Of a stretch of 64,000 nucleotides of DNA, positions 16,150-25,048 are shown in pieces. Within the stretch, counting starts at the first letter, position 1; each line of letters starts with the position of its first letter. Both the position numbers and the translations under genes were made by a program. The notes beneath the pieces were generated by a model. That model searched no databases, was not told the DNA's origin, and worked only from the letters and a program-made list of their open reading frames with translations. The DNA is from REEB509 sp049314555 (lineage in GTDB: Bacteria; Pseudomonadota; Alphaproteobacteria; Caulobacterales; Aquidulcibacteraceae): positions 23,981-87,980 of the forward strand of contig JBMOEW010000008.1 in the NCBI GenBank assembly GCA_049314555.1, read 5' to 3'.

Positions 16150-17598
16150 ATGGGCGAGGGAGCAATTGCAGCAATTTCAGCGTTGGTCGTCTATAATCTG
16201 GCGATGATCGGCATTGGTCTTTGGGCCATGCGCAAAGCAAAATCACAGCAGGATTTCCTTGTCGGGGGCCACCAGTTGGGGCCCTGGCTCGCCGGGTTTG
16301 CCTATGTCGCGTCCACCAGCTCCGCTTGGGTTCTGCTGGGCTTTTCGGGTTTTGTATATACCGCCGGCGTGCAGGCGTTATGGATGATCCCCGGCATCAT
16401 CGGCGGGTTTGCCTTGGTTTGGGTGTGGGCTGGCCCGAAGCTCTCCTCAGAGAGCCGTGCCGGCGGACACATGACGCTCATGAGCTATCTGGCTGAGGGT
16501 GTTTCGCCGTTGGAGAGGCGTTTCCTTGCCGTTACCGCCGCCGCGTTGATCGTGTTCTGCTTCATTTTCTATATCGCCAGCCAGTTTCAAGGTGCCGGGC
16601 AAGCCTTCCAAAGCGCGGTCGGTGTAGACTTGGTGACCGGCGTTCTCATCGGCGCTGCGGTCGTGCTGGCTTACACGTTTTTGGGCGGATTTTGGGCTGT
16701 CAGCTTGACCGACACCGTCCAAGGCGGCCTCATGGCGATCGTTGCGGTAATCCTGCCGGTCGCCGCTGTGGCCGCAGCTGGCGGGCCCCAAGCAATTCTT
16801 CAAACCATCGCGTCGACCACGCAACCAGACTACCTTGATCCACTGGGCGGGCTAGGCGGCGTCGGATTTGCAGCGATCGGTTTGGTGGTTGGTTTGATTT
16901 CGACTGGAATTGCGTCCCTCGGCCAGCCCCACAACCTCAATTGGATCATGGCCCTAAAGGACGAAAGCGCCCGCCGAAGAGGCTGGCTTATTGCCCTCGT
17001 TTGGGGCATCGTCGTCTATGCGGGTATGGCTGCCTTGGGGTTCGCTGCGCGTGCCATTTTCGGCGACGGCGCGCCGGCAGAAGGTATTTTCCTGTCCCTG
17101 TCCAATACGTTGTTGCCACCGATCTTGGCGGGGCTGGTGATCGCTGCGCTTTTGTCTGCGATCATGTCCACGGTGGACGCGCAGCTTCTCGTGACTTCGG
17201 GTACCATCACCGAAGATCTGGGCCTTGCCAGAGCTTCGCCGAAAAATGCGGTTTTGATCTCGCGAATTGTGATTTTTGCGATCTGTGCCCTGGCCGTCAC
17301 CCTGACGTTGGTTTTGCCGGACTCGATTTTCCGCCGGGTCCTGTTTGCGTGGTCAGCACTTGGCGCTGCATTTGGACCATTGGTGGCCGCCCGCGTGATG
17401 AATTGGCGGCCGGGCGGTTGGGCCATGTTAGGTGCAATGTTGTGCGGCTTTGGCCTTACGGTCATTTTCTATCTGACGCTCTCATTGCCGGGAGACTGGG
17501 ACGAGCGACTGGCCCCCTGGCTGCCTGCGTTGCTGATCCTTTGGCTGGCCCGCAACCAAAGGTGCGCAGCTACAACCCCCGTGGGAGGGGTGAAATGA
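16150..17598 (+). CDS. Sodium:solute symporter (SSS/PutP-like)
   Basis: A 482-residue inner-membrane transporter of the sodium:solute symporter family with about 13 membrane segments. SQQDFLVGGHQLGPWLAGFAY near the N-terminus and the later GLISTGIASLGQPHN and ALLSAIMSTVDAQLLVTSGT match PutP-type symporters, where the last holds the Na2 site. It should bring a small organic acid, amide or amino-acid-like compound into the cytoplasm. It is transcribed divergently from the amidohydrolase operon and overlaps the DUF1330 lipoprotein gene (ATGA). The cargo is not deducible, but position suggests a small product of outer processing. Confidence 0.9.
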   Translation: MGEGAIAAISALVVYNLAMIGIGLWAMRKAKSQQDFLVGGHQLGPWLAGFAYVASTSSAWVLLGFSGFVYTAGVQALWMIPGIIGGFALVWVWAGPKLSSESRAGGHMTLMSYLAEGVSPLERRFLAVTAAALIVFCFIFYIASQFQGAGQAFQSAVGVDLVTGVLIGAAVVLAYTFLGGFWAVSLTDTVQGGLMAIVAVILPVAAVAAAGGPQAILQTIASTTQPDYLDPLGGLGGVGFAAIGLVVGLISTGIASLGQPHNLNWIMALKDESARRRGWLIALVWGIVVYAGMAALGFAARAIFGDGAPAEGIFLSLSNTLLPPILAGLVIAALLSAIMSTVDAQLLVTSGTITEDLGLARASPKNAVLISRIVIFAICALAVTLTLVLPDSIFRRVLFAWSALGAAFGPLVAARVMNWRPGGWAMLGAMLCGFGLTVIFYLTLSLPGDWDERLAPWLPALLILWLARNQRCAATTPVGGVK

Positions 17599-18023
17599 GG
17601 CGTGTGTTAGCCGCACTTTTTGTTGCAAGTGCCCTTGGATGCGCAACCCAGGCTCCCCCACAAGTGGCAGCAATCGCACCGGTCGAAGTGCCTCCCAACT
17701 GCATCATGCTCGTGACAGGGACGGTGACCGATCGTGCGTCCTTTCGCCAATACGCAGCAGCCCTTCCGCCCCTCTACGAGCGATTTGGCGGATCGTATCT
17801 GGCAATCGCCCGCAATCCAGAGGTCCTGGAAGGTCAAATCGCTTACGAGAGCCTCGTTGTGTCGCGCTGGCCCACCTGCGACGCCGCACGCGCCTTTTGG
17901 AACAGCCCAGATTATCGCGCGCTCGCCCAAATGCGCCAGGCCTGGGCAAGTTTTGACGTCATTATTGCGCCGATGCAGCCCGCCAATACGACCGTCGCTC
18001 CAATAGCCCGCACACCGAACTGA
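17595..18023 (+). CDS. DUF1330 domain lipoprotein
   Basis: A 142-residue protein with a lipoprotein signal (MRRVLAALFVASALGC, Cys16) followed by a DUF1330-type dimeric alpha/beta-barrel domain: DRASFRQYAAALPPLYERFGG and WPTCDAARAFWNSPDYRAL. DUF1330 proteins are normally cytoplasmic, so the lipobox is notable. The ATG at 17595 overlaps the symporter stop (ATGA). The start GCATQAPPQVA resembles that of the VOC lipoprotein at 26,431. Function unknown; a small-ligand-binding or isomerase role in the envelope is possible. Confidence 0.8.
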   Translation: MRRVLAALFVASALGCATQAPPQVAAIAPVEVPPNCIMLVTGTVTDRASFRQYAAALPPLYERFGGSYLAIARNPEVLEGQIAYESLVVSRWPTCDAARAFWNSPDYRALAQMRQAWASFDVIIAPMQPANTTVAPIARTPN

Positions 18024-18122
18024 ATGAAGTCATTCTGGCCGCGGTTTCGGTGTGGCCGGGAGCGCACACTGCGCCGCAAACGCTAAACCATGGCACGTTT
18101 GTGACAGCTAGCACTTGCGAAG

Positions 18123-18133
18123 TTGGTATATTC
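18123..18133. promoter_or_regulatory. Candidate GntR operator upstream of the TonB receptor
   Basis: TTGGTATATTC lies 59 bp upstream of the receptor start in a 170-bp gap. The first eight bases match the perfect palindrome at 7521. The rest of the gap has no gene I can support. Confidence 0.5.
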
Positions 18134-18192
18134 TTTGCCACTCTCCTGTTCCGCCGTCGCGCACCCACAAACACCTCTGGGGGAGTAACAAG

Positions 18193-20652
18193 ATGATCCA
18201 ACGCAGCATCCTGATGTGGAGCGCCGCTGCCGCGGCACTCGTCGGCGGCCTTGCACCGCAAGCGGCTATGGCTCAGGCGAGCGCCGCAGCTACGGCCGCA
18301 GGCGAAGATATTGTCGTGACCGCGCGCAAACGCGAAGAAACGGTGCAAGATGTGCCGGTGGCCGTCAGCGTCTTTTCTCAAGAGCAGATCGAAAGCCTCC
18401 AGATCCAATCGATCGACGATGTCGCCCGCTTTACCCCCGGCCTGAGCTTTTCGAAAACATTTGGCCGATCGACAGACCGCCCGGTTGTCCGCGGGCAATC
18501 CAATGTTTTGGCAAACGTGCAGTTCGGCGTTGAATCTGGCACGGCTTACTTCATCGACGGGGTGTATTACCCCGGCTCGATCCAGTCCCTGGATCTGGGC
18601 GATGTTGCCCGAGTGGAAGTCATCAAGGGCCCACAAAGCGCGCTCTATGGACGAAACACCTACGCTGGCGCGATCAATTTTATCACCCGCAACCCGGGCG
18701 AAGAGTTTGGCGCGTCAGGCAGCGTCTTGATTGCGCAAGCCAATGAAGTGGACGTGCGCGCAGCACTGGAATGGCCCCTGGGAGACAATGCAGGCGTGCG
18801 CATTTCCCTGCGTCGCTACACTTATGATGGCGAATATACCAACCGCGTCACCAACGAACTGGTTGGCGGAGAAGAAACGACGTCGGCCGCGATCGCGTTC
18901 CGTTGGGACATGACGCCAGACCTCTCGCTTCGCATTCGCACCATGTACAACGCCGATGCTGACGGCCCACTGCCGTTGTTCTTGCAGCCAGCGACATCCA
19001 ATAACTGCATGCCCGGCTATCGGTCGCTCCTCTACCGGACCGGCTCCGGCTCGACCAACAATTTCCAGTACTTCTGCGGAGTGATCCAGCCTGGTCAGGT
19101 CGCGCTCAACACCAGCCCAGCCGTTGGCCCCGTTCCCGTGGTGCCGGGCGCACCGGCAACCCTCGGCAGCAACGTTTACTCCACCCGCGACGGCACGGCG
19201 TTTGACGGCATCGAACGCGACACATGGCTGACTACGGCAAACCTAAACTGGGACATCGGCGGGTCTGGATATGAGCTTGGCGTGAACTTCGGCTTCCGTG
19301 ATGAAAGCGAGAAGTTCGGCACTGACTCAGACCACTCCAGTGTGAACTTCTTCTTCACACCGCCCTCAGTTCCAACGACCGCAGAAGGTTTCTTTGCCAA
19401 CACCAGCCGCGACGATATCCAAGACTACTCGCTTGAGACCATCCTGCAGAGCCCAACGGACGGCTCATTCCGCTGGAAGGTCGGCGCGTATTTCTACTAT
19501 GGACAAAACACCGGCTACGACATCACCTTCCTGGATCCTGAAGGCGTGAACTTGAGATCGGATCTTTCGATCACCCGCAACCATGCCTATTTCGGATTGG
19601 CGGAACTTGATCTCACACCTCAGCTCACTTTGACGGCCGAAGCGCGCTACGCCGAAGAAGTCAAATCCGTCCGAAATTGGAACACGACCGCGCCATTTGC
19701 CCGAACCTTTTATGGGAGCGCACGGTTCGACTCGTTCACACCCCGCGTCACGCTGCGGTATCAGCCCACGGACGACATCACCCTATATGGTATCTATTCA
19801 CAAGGTGCCAAGCCAGGCGGCTTGAATGGATCGATTGGCGTCGCCTCGGGCCGGCCCTCCTACGAACAAGAAGAGTCCACCAACTACGAAGTGGGAGCCA
19901 AGTTCAATCTTTTTGACGGTCGTTTGACCTTGAACTCGGCCGCCTACTACATCGAAGCCTCAGACGTTCAATTGACAACCGCCGCCGCCGGCGTGAACGG
20001 TGCCATTACCTCGATCGCCACCAACCAGGGGCAGGGCGAGATCCTTGGCCTTGAACTCGACGGCCGCGCTATCCTCTCCGACTATTTGTCAATTGGGGCA
20101 AGCTACGCCTGGACTCGTCCCGAGTTCACCTCTGGCTGCGACAGCGATCAGTGGATGCTCACCTCGGGCGGTGGCATTCTTGCGGCCAACCAAACAGCGC
20201 CCGGCACCGGAACGTCGTTTTTTGGCCTGACTGGAAATTGCTCGATCGCTGGCAAGCGTTACCCACTGACCAGCGAGCACCAAGCCTCCTTCGACTTTGA
20301 CCTTCGCCCTTGGACATTCGACAACGGCGCTCAGGTGTTTGTGCAAGGGAACGTTTCTTACGAGAGCTCAAAGTACGTGCAGGTCCACAATCTGGCAGAA
20401 ACCGGAGACACCACTTTGGTGGGCGGCCGCCTGGGCATCGAAGGGGACCATTGGACGTTCGCCGCGTTCGGTCGCAACCTGACCGACGAAGACACCATCA
20501 CCTTGGCAACGCGTTGGTTGCAAATGCCGTACGTGGCGGGTGCGGGTCCGAGCACCGCACCAACAACGGCCGACCGGGGCGCACCACGTGCGTTCTTCGG
20601 TGGCCTGCGTCCGGGCCGGACGTTGGGCCTTGAGCTACGCTTCAATTACTAA
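18193..20652 (+). CDS. TonB-dependent outer-membrane receptor
   Basis: An 819-residue receptor with a signal peptide (cleavage near AMAQA), a TonB-box-like EDIVVTARKREETVQDVPVAV, a plug domain (DDVARFTPGL, VIKGPQSALYGRNTYAGAINFITR) and a C-terminal beta-barrel ending LGLELRFNY with a terminal aromatic residue. The style is that of Caulobacter/sphingomonad receptors for scarce organic molecules rather than a classic siderophore receptor. The ATG at 18193 follows GGGAG. A GGTATA-type site upstream suggests co-regulation with the catabolic genes. It probably brings the large substrate into the periplasm. A strong hairpin follows the stop. Confidence 0.93.
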   Translation: MIQRSILMWSAAAAALVGGLAPQAAMAQASAAATAAGEDIVVTARKREETVQDVPVAVSVFSQEQIESLQIQSIDDVARFTPGLSFSKTFGRSTDRPVVRGQSNVLANVQFGVESGTAYFIDGVYYPGSIQSLDLGDVARVEVIKGPQSALYGRNTYAGAINFITRNPGEEFGASGSVLIAQANEVDVRAALEWPLGDNAGVRISLRRYTYDGEYTNRVTNELVGGEETTSAAIAFRWDMTPDLSLRIRTMYNADADGPLPLFLQPATSNNCMPGYRSLLYRTGSGSTNNFQYFCGVIQPGQVALNTSPAVGPVPVVPGAPATLGSNVYSTRDGTAFDGIERDTWLTTANLNWDIGGSGYELGVNFGFRDESEKFGTDSDHSSVNFFFTPPSVPTTAEGFFANTSRDDIQDYSLETILQSPTDGSFRWKVGAYFYYGQNTGYDITFLDPEGVNLRSDLSITRNHAYFGLAELDLTPQLTLTAEARYAEEVKSVRNWNTTAPFARTFYGSARFDSFTPRVTLRYQPTDDITLYGIYSQGAKPGGLNGSIGVASGRPSYEQEESTNYEVGAKFNLFDGRLTLNSAAYYIEASDVQLTTAAAGVNGAITSIATNQGQGEILGLELDGRAILSDYLSIGASYAWTRPEFTSGCDSDQWMLTSGGGILAANQTAPGTGTSFFGLTGNCSIAGKRYPLTSEHQASFDFDLRPWTFDNGAQVFVQGNVSYESSKYVQVHNLAETGDTTLVGGRLGIEGDHWTFAAFGRNLTDEDTITLATRWLQMPYVAGAGPSTAPTTADRGAPRAFFGGLRPGRTLGLELRFNY

Positions 20653-20658
20653 ACAAAA

Positions 20659-20692
20659 CGTCTGCGCGCACAGCGTTCTGTGCGCGCAGACG
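20659..20692 (+). terminator. Perfect 15-bp hairpin after the TonB receptor gene
   Basis: CGTCTGCGCGCACAG and its exact complement flank a CGTT loop, 7 bp after the receptor stop and 23 bp before the next start. There is no T-run on the (+) side. An A-rich stretch on the 5' side would give a T-run on the (-) strand. It may stabilise the receptor mRNA 3' end or limit read-through. Confidence 0.6.
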
Positions 20693-20714
20693 GCCCAAAC
20701 GGGGGTGGCTAGAA

Positions 20715-21761
20715 ATGCGGCTTCTTTCAGCGTTGCGGCTGGCGGGAGCAGCTTTTTTTGTGAGCCTCTCCTTCCTCGCTATTGCGCAGTCCCAAGAAAC
20801 GCGAGGCTCAGCGCGGGGCGTCTTGGAGCGCGATTTCGCCCAATATCTCGCTTGGTTTGAGGGGCGCTTTGACAACGACCGACAGGTTTTCTTTGAGCCA
20901 GACATCGGCGTGCCAGAAAGCGATCGCCACGAGCGCATCCATTCGATTTTCCGGCCGGTCGCATTGCCGGCTTTCGGCGACCACGTGTTCTACGTCGAAC
21001 AATACCTCGACGCAGACCCCGCGCGGGTCTATCGCCAGCGCCTTTACGTCATGAGCATCGACGAGAGCCGCAACGCGATCCGCTTGGCCATCCACATTCC
21101 AAAGAACCCAGATGCGATCCGCGGCGCTTATCTCAATCCAGATCTCCTCGCACAACTCACGCCCGCAGACATGACGACCTACCCTGGGTGCGACGTCTTC
21201 TGGCGTCGCCAGGAGACCATGTTTGTCGGCGGGATGGCCCATGACGCCTGCCGGATCACCTCCACCCGCTCGGGTCGCACACTCATCGTTTCGGACGACC
21301 TGATCTTGTCCGCGGATGGGATCTCAATTCATGATCGCGCCGTCGATGAACAGGGGGCCTACGTCTATGGCAACCGCGCGGGCGTGCCCCACCAGTTGCG
21401 CCGGGCCCGCCCCTTTGAATGCTGGACCGCTGTGCTGCGGGGCGCGGTTCATGGCGATAGCGGGCAAGGAGCAGAACCCAACGACTGGAACTTTCGGCGC
21501 GGCCTGTGGCTGCACGACCAAGGCGGCACAGCCGATATCGTCACCGACGAAAACCCATCGCGCCGGTTCACCGTCAAATTGCGTCGCGTGGAATGGCCCT
21601 ACGGCACCAACCGTCCCTCGCTCACGCTTTATGTCCACGAGCAGGGCAATCCCCGTGCTTTGTCCTATACGTGGGGCGAATACGACGCCGAGCGCCTTGG
21701 TCTCAACCTGCGCTGGCTGCAGGTGAGCTGCACGCATGCCCCCCAACGCCCGTGGGGATAA
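20715..21761 (+). CDS. Exported CpcT/CpeT-like protein (bilin-lyase fold), long form
   Basis: A 348-residue protein with a signal peptide (about residues 1-27). It has the CpcT/CpeT pattern: YLAWFEGRFDNDRQ, HVFYVEQYLDADPARVYRQR, LAQLTPADMTTYPGCDVFW and a late GAYVYGN segment. CpcT/CpeT proteins attach phycobilins to phycobiliproteins and have a calycin-type barrel; in bacteria without phycobilisomes their role is unknown. Residues ~225-348 form an additional C-terminal region I do not recognise. It follows the TonB receptor on the same strand and meets the second CpeT-like gene tail to tail. A periplasmic tetrapyrrole- or pigment-binding role is my inference. Confidence 0.75.
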   Translation: MRLLSALRLAGAAFFVSLSFLAIAQSQETRGSARGVLERDFAQYLAWFEGRFDNDRQVFFEPDIGVPESDRHERIHSIFRPVALPAFGDHVFYVEQYLDADPARVYRQRLYVMSIDESRNAIRLAIHIPKNPDAIRGAYLNPDLLAQLTPADMTTYPGCDVFWRRQETMFVGGMAHDACRITSTRSGRTLIVSDDLILSADGISIHDRAVDEQGAYVYGNRAGVPHQLRRARPFECWTAVLRGAVHGDSGQGAEPNDWNFRRGLWLHDQGGTADIVTDENPSRRFTVKLRRVEWPYGTNRPSLTLYVHEQGNPRALSYTWGEYDAERLGLNLRWLQVSCTHAPQRPWG

Positions 21762-21763
21762 GC

Positions 21764-22432
21764 TCAAGGCGAGCGGAGGAACTGATAGTTCGCGCCCCCC
21801 GGCACTAGGAACGCAAACGAGCCGTCCTCAAGAATGCCAGCTTCCGAATACGTCAGGCTGTTGCCAGCCAAAATCACGCTTGCCCGGATCCCCATCCGTC
21901 GCCCTGAGCGGCTTGTGATGGTGCAGGTGTTTTCATGGATGGTTGCAACTAGGAGCTCCTCTCGTCGCTCGGTGACGAACAGCCCGCAATCAGCGCCGTA
22001 ACCGATCAAATCTTCGGCCTTAAGCGCGGCAAACGCCGCAGGGTCGTCTCCCCGCCCGGCATAAGGCGCTGGGTCGCGGAAGGTGTAGAAGTCCATCCGA
22101 GCAAGCTCTGGGCCCTCGTTGCGAAGGGTCCAAATTCTTTGCCGACTAATTGGACCGTCAGGGCCGCCGGCCCGCCATTCAACGTAAATCATGGTGTGGC
22201 CAAGTGTCGGCGCGTCGACGGCGTAAAACGACGCAAATTGTAGATCGATCCAGTCATACGGATGGCCCGCAGCCGGCGGCCTCCGCAACCTATCTGGTGC
22301 CTGATCCCACTGCGCCCGATTGTCGAATGTGCCCTCAAGCGCCCTTGCAAATCGCGTCGCAACGGTCGTCTCGGGCGGCAAACTTGCACAACCAGCCATC
22401 ACTAGCGCCATGAGCCAAAACCAGCGCTTCAC
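21764..22432 (-). CDS. CpcT/CpeT-like lipoprotein
   Basis: A 222-residue lipoprotein (MKRWFWLMALVMAGC, Cys15) with a CpcT/CpeT domain: FARALEGTFDNRAQWDQ, HTMIYVEWRAGG, RQRIWTLRNEG, LKAEDLIGYGADCGLFV and a final GGANYQFLR. It is therefore a second calycin-type, bilin-lyase-fold protein in the same locus, on the opposite strand from the first. It is the last gene of the (-) operon DUF1838-nitrilase-amine oxidase-CpeT and overlaps the amine-oxidase stop by 4 bp. Co-translation with an exported flavin oxidase suggests that it presents a ligand in the periplasm. No enzymatic residue can be named. Confidence 0.75.
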   Translation of the reverse strand: MKRWFWLMALVMAGCASLPPETTVATRFARALEGTFDNRAQWDQAPDRLRRPPAAGHPYDWIDLQFASFYAVDAPTLGHTMIYVEWRAGGPDGPISRQRIWTLRNEGPELARMDFYTFRDPAPYAGRGDDPAAFAALKAEDLIGYGADCGLFVTERREELLVATIHENTCTITSRSGRRMGIRASVILAGNSLTYSEAGILEDGSFAFLVPGGANYQFLRSP

Positions 22433-23865
22433 GGGCGCATGGCCCCGGCCGCCGCCATAACTGCGAGCGCAGCCATTTCACCGCTCTCAAAGGCACCTTC
22501 CATGCCGGTGTAGGTGCGAGACAAGTGCTCGCCAGCAAAATGCAAGCGCCCCGCTGGGGCGCCGATCCCCTCAGCCCAGCGCGCAATCTGCCCTGGTGCC
22601 CAATGCATATAAGCACCGCCCGCCAGCGCGTTTTCGGGTGTCCATTTAATCACGCGTCGCAGCCGCATCAGGCCGCGACTGGCCGGACGCAAAGCTGCCA
22701 GCGCGTCAGTGGCCTTCGCTTCAATCGCTGCATCGTCCAGGCCAGCACAAGCGTCGCACCCATCGCCGTTGATCCAGCACAAAATGGTGTTGGTCGGCTG
22801 GCCCCCTTCACGCACCGCAAAGACGCGCTCTAACGGGCCATCGGTCCACATGTCGATGGGCAGCCCATCCGCCTCCCAAAACGCCGATGCCGCCTCAAGA
22901 TACACGTGCATGATCTTTGTATAGGGCAGGCCGTCGATGGCTTCGCGCTGCGCCATACCCACTGGCGCATCGATGTCAAACTTTCGCAGCACTGTGAAAG
23001 GCACAGCCGCAATCGCAAACGACGCCAAAACCTGTGAGCCATCTGCCAGCCGAACCGTGACGCCGTCTGGGGTGTCGCCGACCGCCACGACCGGCGATGA
23101 CAATCGCACCGCCTCTCCAAGACTGGCAGCCATCGCTTCGGGCAAGCGTGCCGAGCCGCCCCTCACACTGCCAGAGGGGCCAAATGTTCTGTCCTTTGCA
23201 TAGAGCGTGAGGGTGCGCCACAGGTTCAACATCGAATAACTATCGAGCCGATTTGCATTCAGCCCGACATCTGCAAGTCGTTGCGCTTCACCAATGATCC
23301 CCTGGGCATTCAAGAACTGAGCAGCCGACATGTCGAACGCGCTGAGCGCCGGCTGCATCCAATCATCAAATCCGGTGAGTGGATTTGCCCCGCCCGCCAG
23401 TCGAAACAGCAAGCCCCCCGGAGGGCTGGCTTTGAGCGGACCTACCGGCAACGGATTTTGCAGAGCCGATGGCCAAGCGTCCAAAGTCAGCAACGCCCCA
23501 CCGATGGCCAATAAGGAGGGGTTCTCTTGCGGCGTATCCGGATCAATCACCACGCCCAAACTCTGGGCGGTGGCGCGAAACCGTGCGTAGCCAGCCCCCA
23601 CTTGGCTACCACCAGCTTCCGGTTGTCCCGGTAAGTCATCCAGTGTCAGCAAACGCCCCCCGACGCGCTCTGACGCCTCCAGCACGATAACCCGAAATCC
23701 CTCAGCACGCAGCAGGCGTGCCGCGTGCAGACCAGACAGGCCAGCACCAATCACCACCACATCCGCGTCGGGCGTTGCCGGACCCAAAGCAGGGGCACAG
23801 CCGGGCAGGGCAAATGACAAGGCCCCGGCCCCAAGCAGCAAGCTGTCGCGTCGCGTTATCGCCAT
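22429..23865 (-). CDS. Exported flavin monoamine oxidase-family protein (TAT/lipoprotein)
   Basis: A 478-residue FAD-dependent amine oxidase-type protein. The N-terminus combines a twin-arginine motif (TRRDSLLLGAG) with a lipobox (ALPGC, Cys23). A Rossmann motif VVVIGAGLSGLHAARLL (from residue 37) and EASERVGGRLLT follow; the C-terminus has RLHFAGEHLSRTYTGMEGAF, the FAD-site motif of monoamine/polyamine oxidases and related desaturases. TAT export fits a cofactor-loaded protein. It overlaps the nitrilase-like gene by 10 bp upstream and the CpeT-like gene by 4 bp downstream. Relatives oxidise amines, but also C-C or C-N bonds of pigments and alkaloids, so the substrate is open. Confidence 0.88.
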   Translation of the reverse strand: MAITRRDSLLLGAGALSFALPGCAPALGPATPDADVVVIGAGLSGLHAARLLRAEGFRVIVLEASERVGGRLLTLDDLPGQPEAGGSQVGAGYARFRATAQSLGVVIDPDTPQENPSLLAIGGALLTLDAWPSALQNPLPVGPLKASPPGGLLFRLAGGANPLTGFDDWMQPALSAFDMSAAQFLNAQGIIGEAQRLADVGLNANRLDSYSMLNLWRTLTLYAKDRTFGPSGSVRGGSARLPEAMAASLGEAVRLSSPVVAVGDTPDGVTVRLADGSQVLASFAIAAVPFTVLRKFDIDAPVGMAQREAIDGLPYTKIMHVYLEAASAFWEADGLPIDMWTDGPLERVFAVREGGQPTNTILCWINGDGCDACAGLDDAAIEAKATDALAALRPASRGLMRLRRVIKWTPENALAGGAYMHWAPGQIARWAEGIGAPAGRLHFAGEHLSRTYTGMEGAFESGEMAALAVMAAAGAMRP

Positions 23866-25028
23866 TGGGATTTGTCCCGCAAAAACCGCGCCGCATCCTG
23901 CCCATCCGCAGGCAGATATTCGGAAAACAGATTGGGAGGATATCGCTCCACGTAGGCGTCGTAAATGTCGCGATAAAGGCTCATGTGCACGACCGGTTGG
24001 CGATGACGCTCTCGAAAATCAGCGATCGGAATACGGCTCGAAACGAGCGTCTCGTGCTCAGAACTTGCTTCGTCCAAGGTCTCCCCGCGCGGCCCATAGA
24101 TCGCAGAGCCCCCGACCATACCGACCCCTTCCATGAAGCCGGGGTTATCTGGCGAGACCGCATTGTTGGACACTGCTGTATAGACCTGATTGTAAAGTGA
24201 CGTCGCCTGGATATCCAACGGCGTGAACCCGCCCGAAGCCGTGCGCAGGATGATCTCCGCGCCCTTCATGGCAAATGCCCTGAACAACTCGGGCTCGCGT
24301 TGTACGCTCGAGGTGGCGATGTTTCCGTAACCGGTTCTCGTCACGGGGATCACCGCATCGCGCCCGTACATTTCGACGTAGCGGTCCAAGACGTCGTGAA
24401 TTGTCGTTGTGAACAACTCAAACCCCTGAAACACACCCTTGATGTTGCGAGCCTTCCAATGGCGGTCGAGAATAGATCCGTCTGGCCCCATTACCGTAGT
24501 CATCGACAATAGATGCTCAGGCCAATCTGGATCCCGCGCATAAGATCCAAACACGATCATGCATTGATGCTGCCGCGCCTTGGCAGCGATTGCTTCCGTT
24601 TCCTCACCCGGAATATCGATCGCAACGCGCAGCGCGTCTCGGCGGTCCCATGCGCCTGACCACCCCGTTATGGGAAACTCGTGGAAGAACAGAATGTCAG
24701 ACCGGCCACCCCATCCTTGCGCGTTATCGATCAACTCCAGCATATGAGCTAGATTGTCGCTCCGCGTTTGCCTTAAGCGCCCCACCTCAACCGCACGTAC
24801 CCGGCTCTGAACCACCCCGAGACTTATCGACTCTTTTATCAGCGGCACGGTGGGATAGCCGCCGTCCGTCTGCATCTGCAGCGCGGGTCCGTTGCGCTGC
24901 AAAGCTTCCGCAGGCCCTGCCGCAGTTAGCAAGCCGCATGTTCCCGCCGTGGCAGACGCCAAAGCGAGCAGCGAGCGGCGCGACACGTCGGCACGGCCCA
25001 AAGCTGGTCCTTCATCACGCATACTCAT
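23856..25028 (-). CDS. Exported nitrilase-superfamily protein lacking the catalytic Cys (second copy)
   Basis: A 390-residue paralogue of the protein at 11,644. A twin-arginine signal (SRRSLLALASATAG) follows a short N-terminal region. The Glu (E117 in FFHEF) and Lys (K192 in RHWKARN) positions are kept, but the nucleophile position is Ser (S240 in IATSSVQREPEL). DRYVEMYGRDAVIPVTRTG closely parallels DRYLDIYGLDGVFPVAVTE of the first copy, so they are related to each other. The ATG at 25028 has GGAG seven bases upstream; the open frame extends to 25,274 inside DUF1838. It is second in the (-) operon after DUF1838, with a 20-bp gap. Confidence 0.8.
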   Translation of the reverse strand: MSMRDEGPALGRADVSRRSLLALASATAGTCGLLTAAGPAEALQRNGPALQMQTDGGYPTVPLIKESISLGVVQSRVRAVEVGRLRQTRSDNLAHMLELIDNAQGWGGRSDILFFHEFPITGWSGAWDRRDALRVAIDIPGEETEAIAAKARQHQCMIVFGSYARDPDWPEHLLSMTTVMGPDGSILDRHWKARNIKGVFQGFELFTTTIHDVLDRYVEMYGRDAVIPVTRTGYGNIATSSVQREPELFRAFAMKGAEIILRTASGGFTPLDIQATSLYNQVYTAVSNNAVSPDNPGFMEGVGMVGGSAIYGPRGETLDEASSEHETLVSSRIPIADFRERHRQPVVHMSLYRDIYDAYVERYPPNLFSEYLPADGQDAARFLRDKSQWR

Positions 25029-25048
25029 CTGCACACTCCGTGTCGCGG

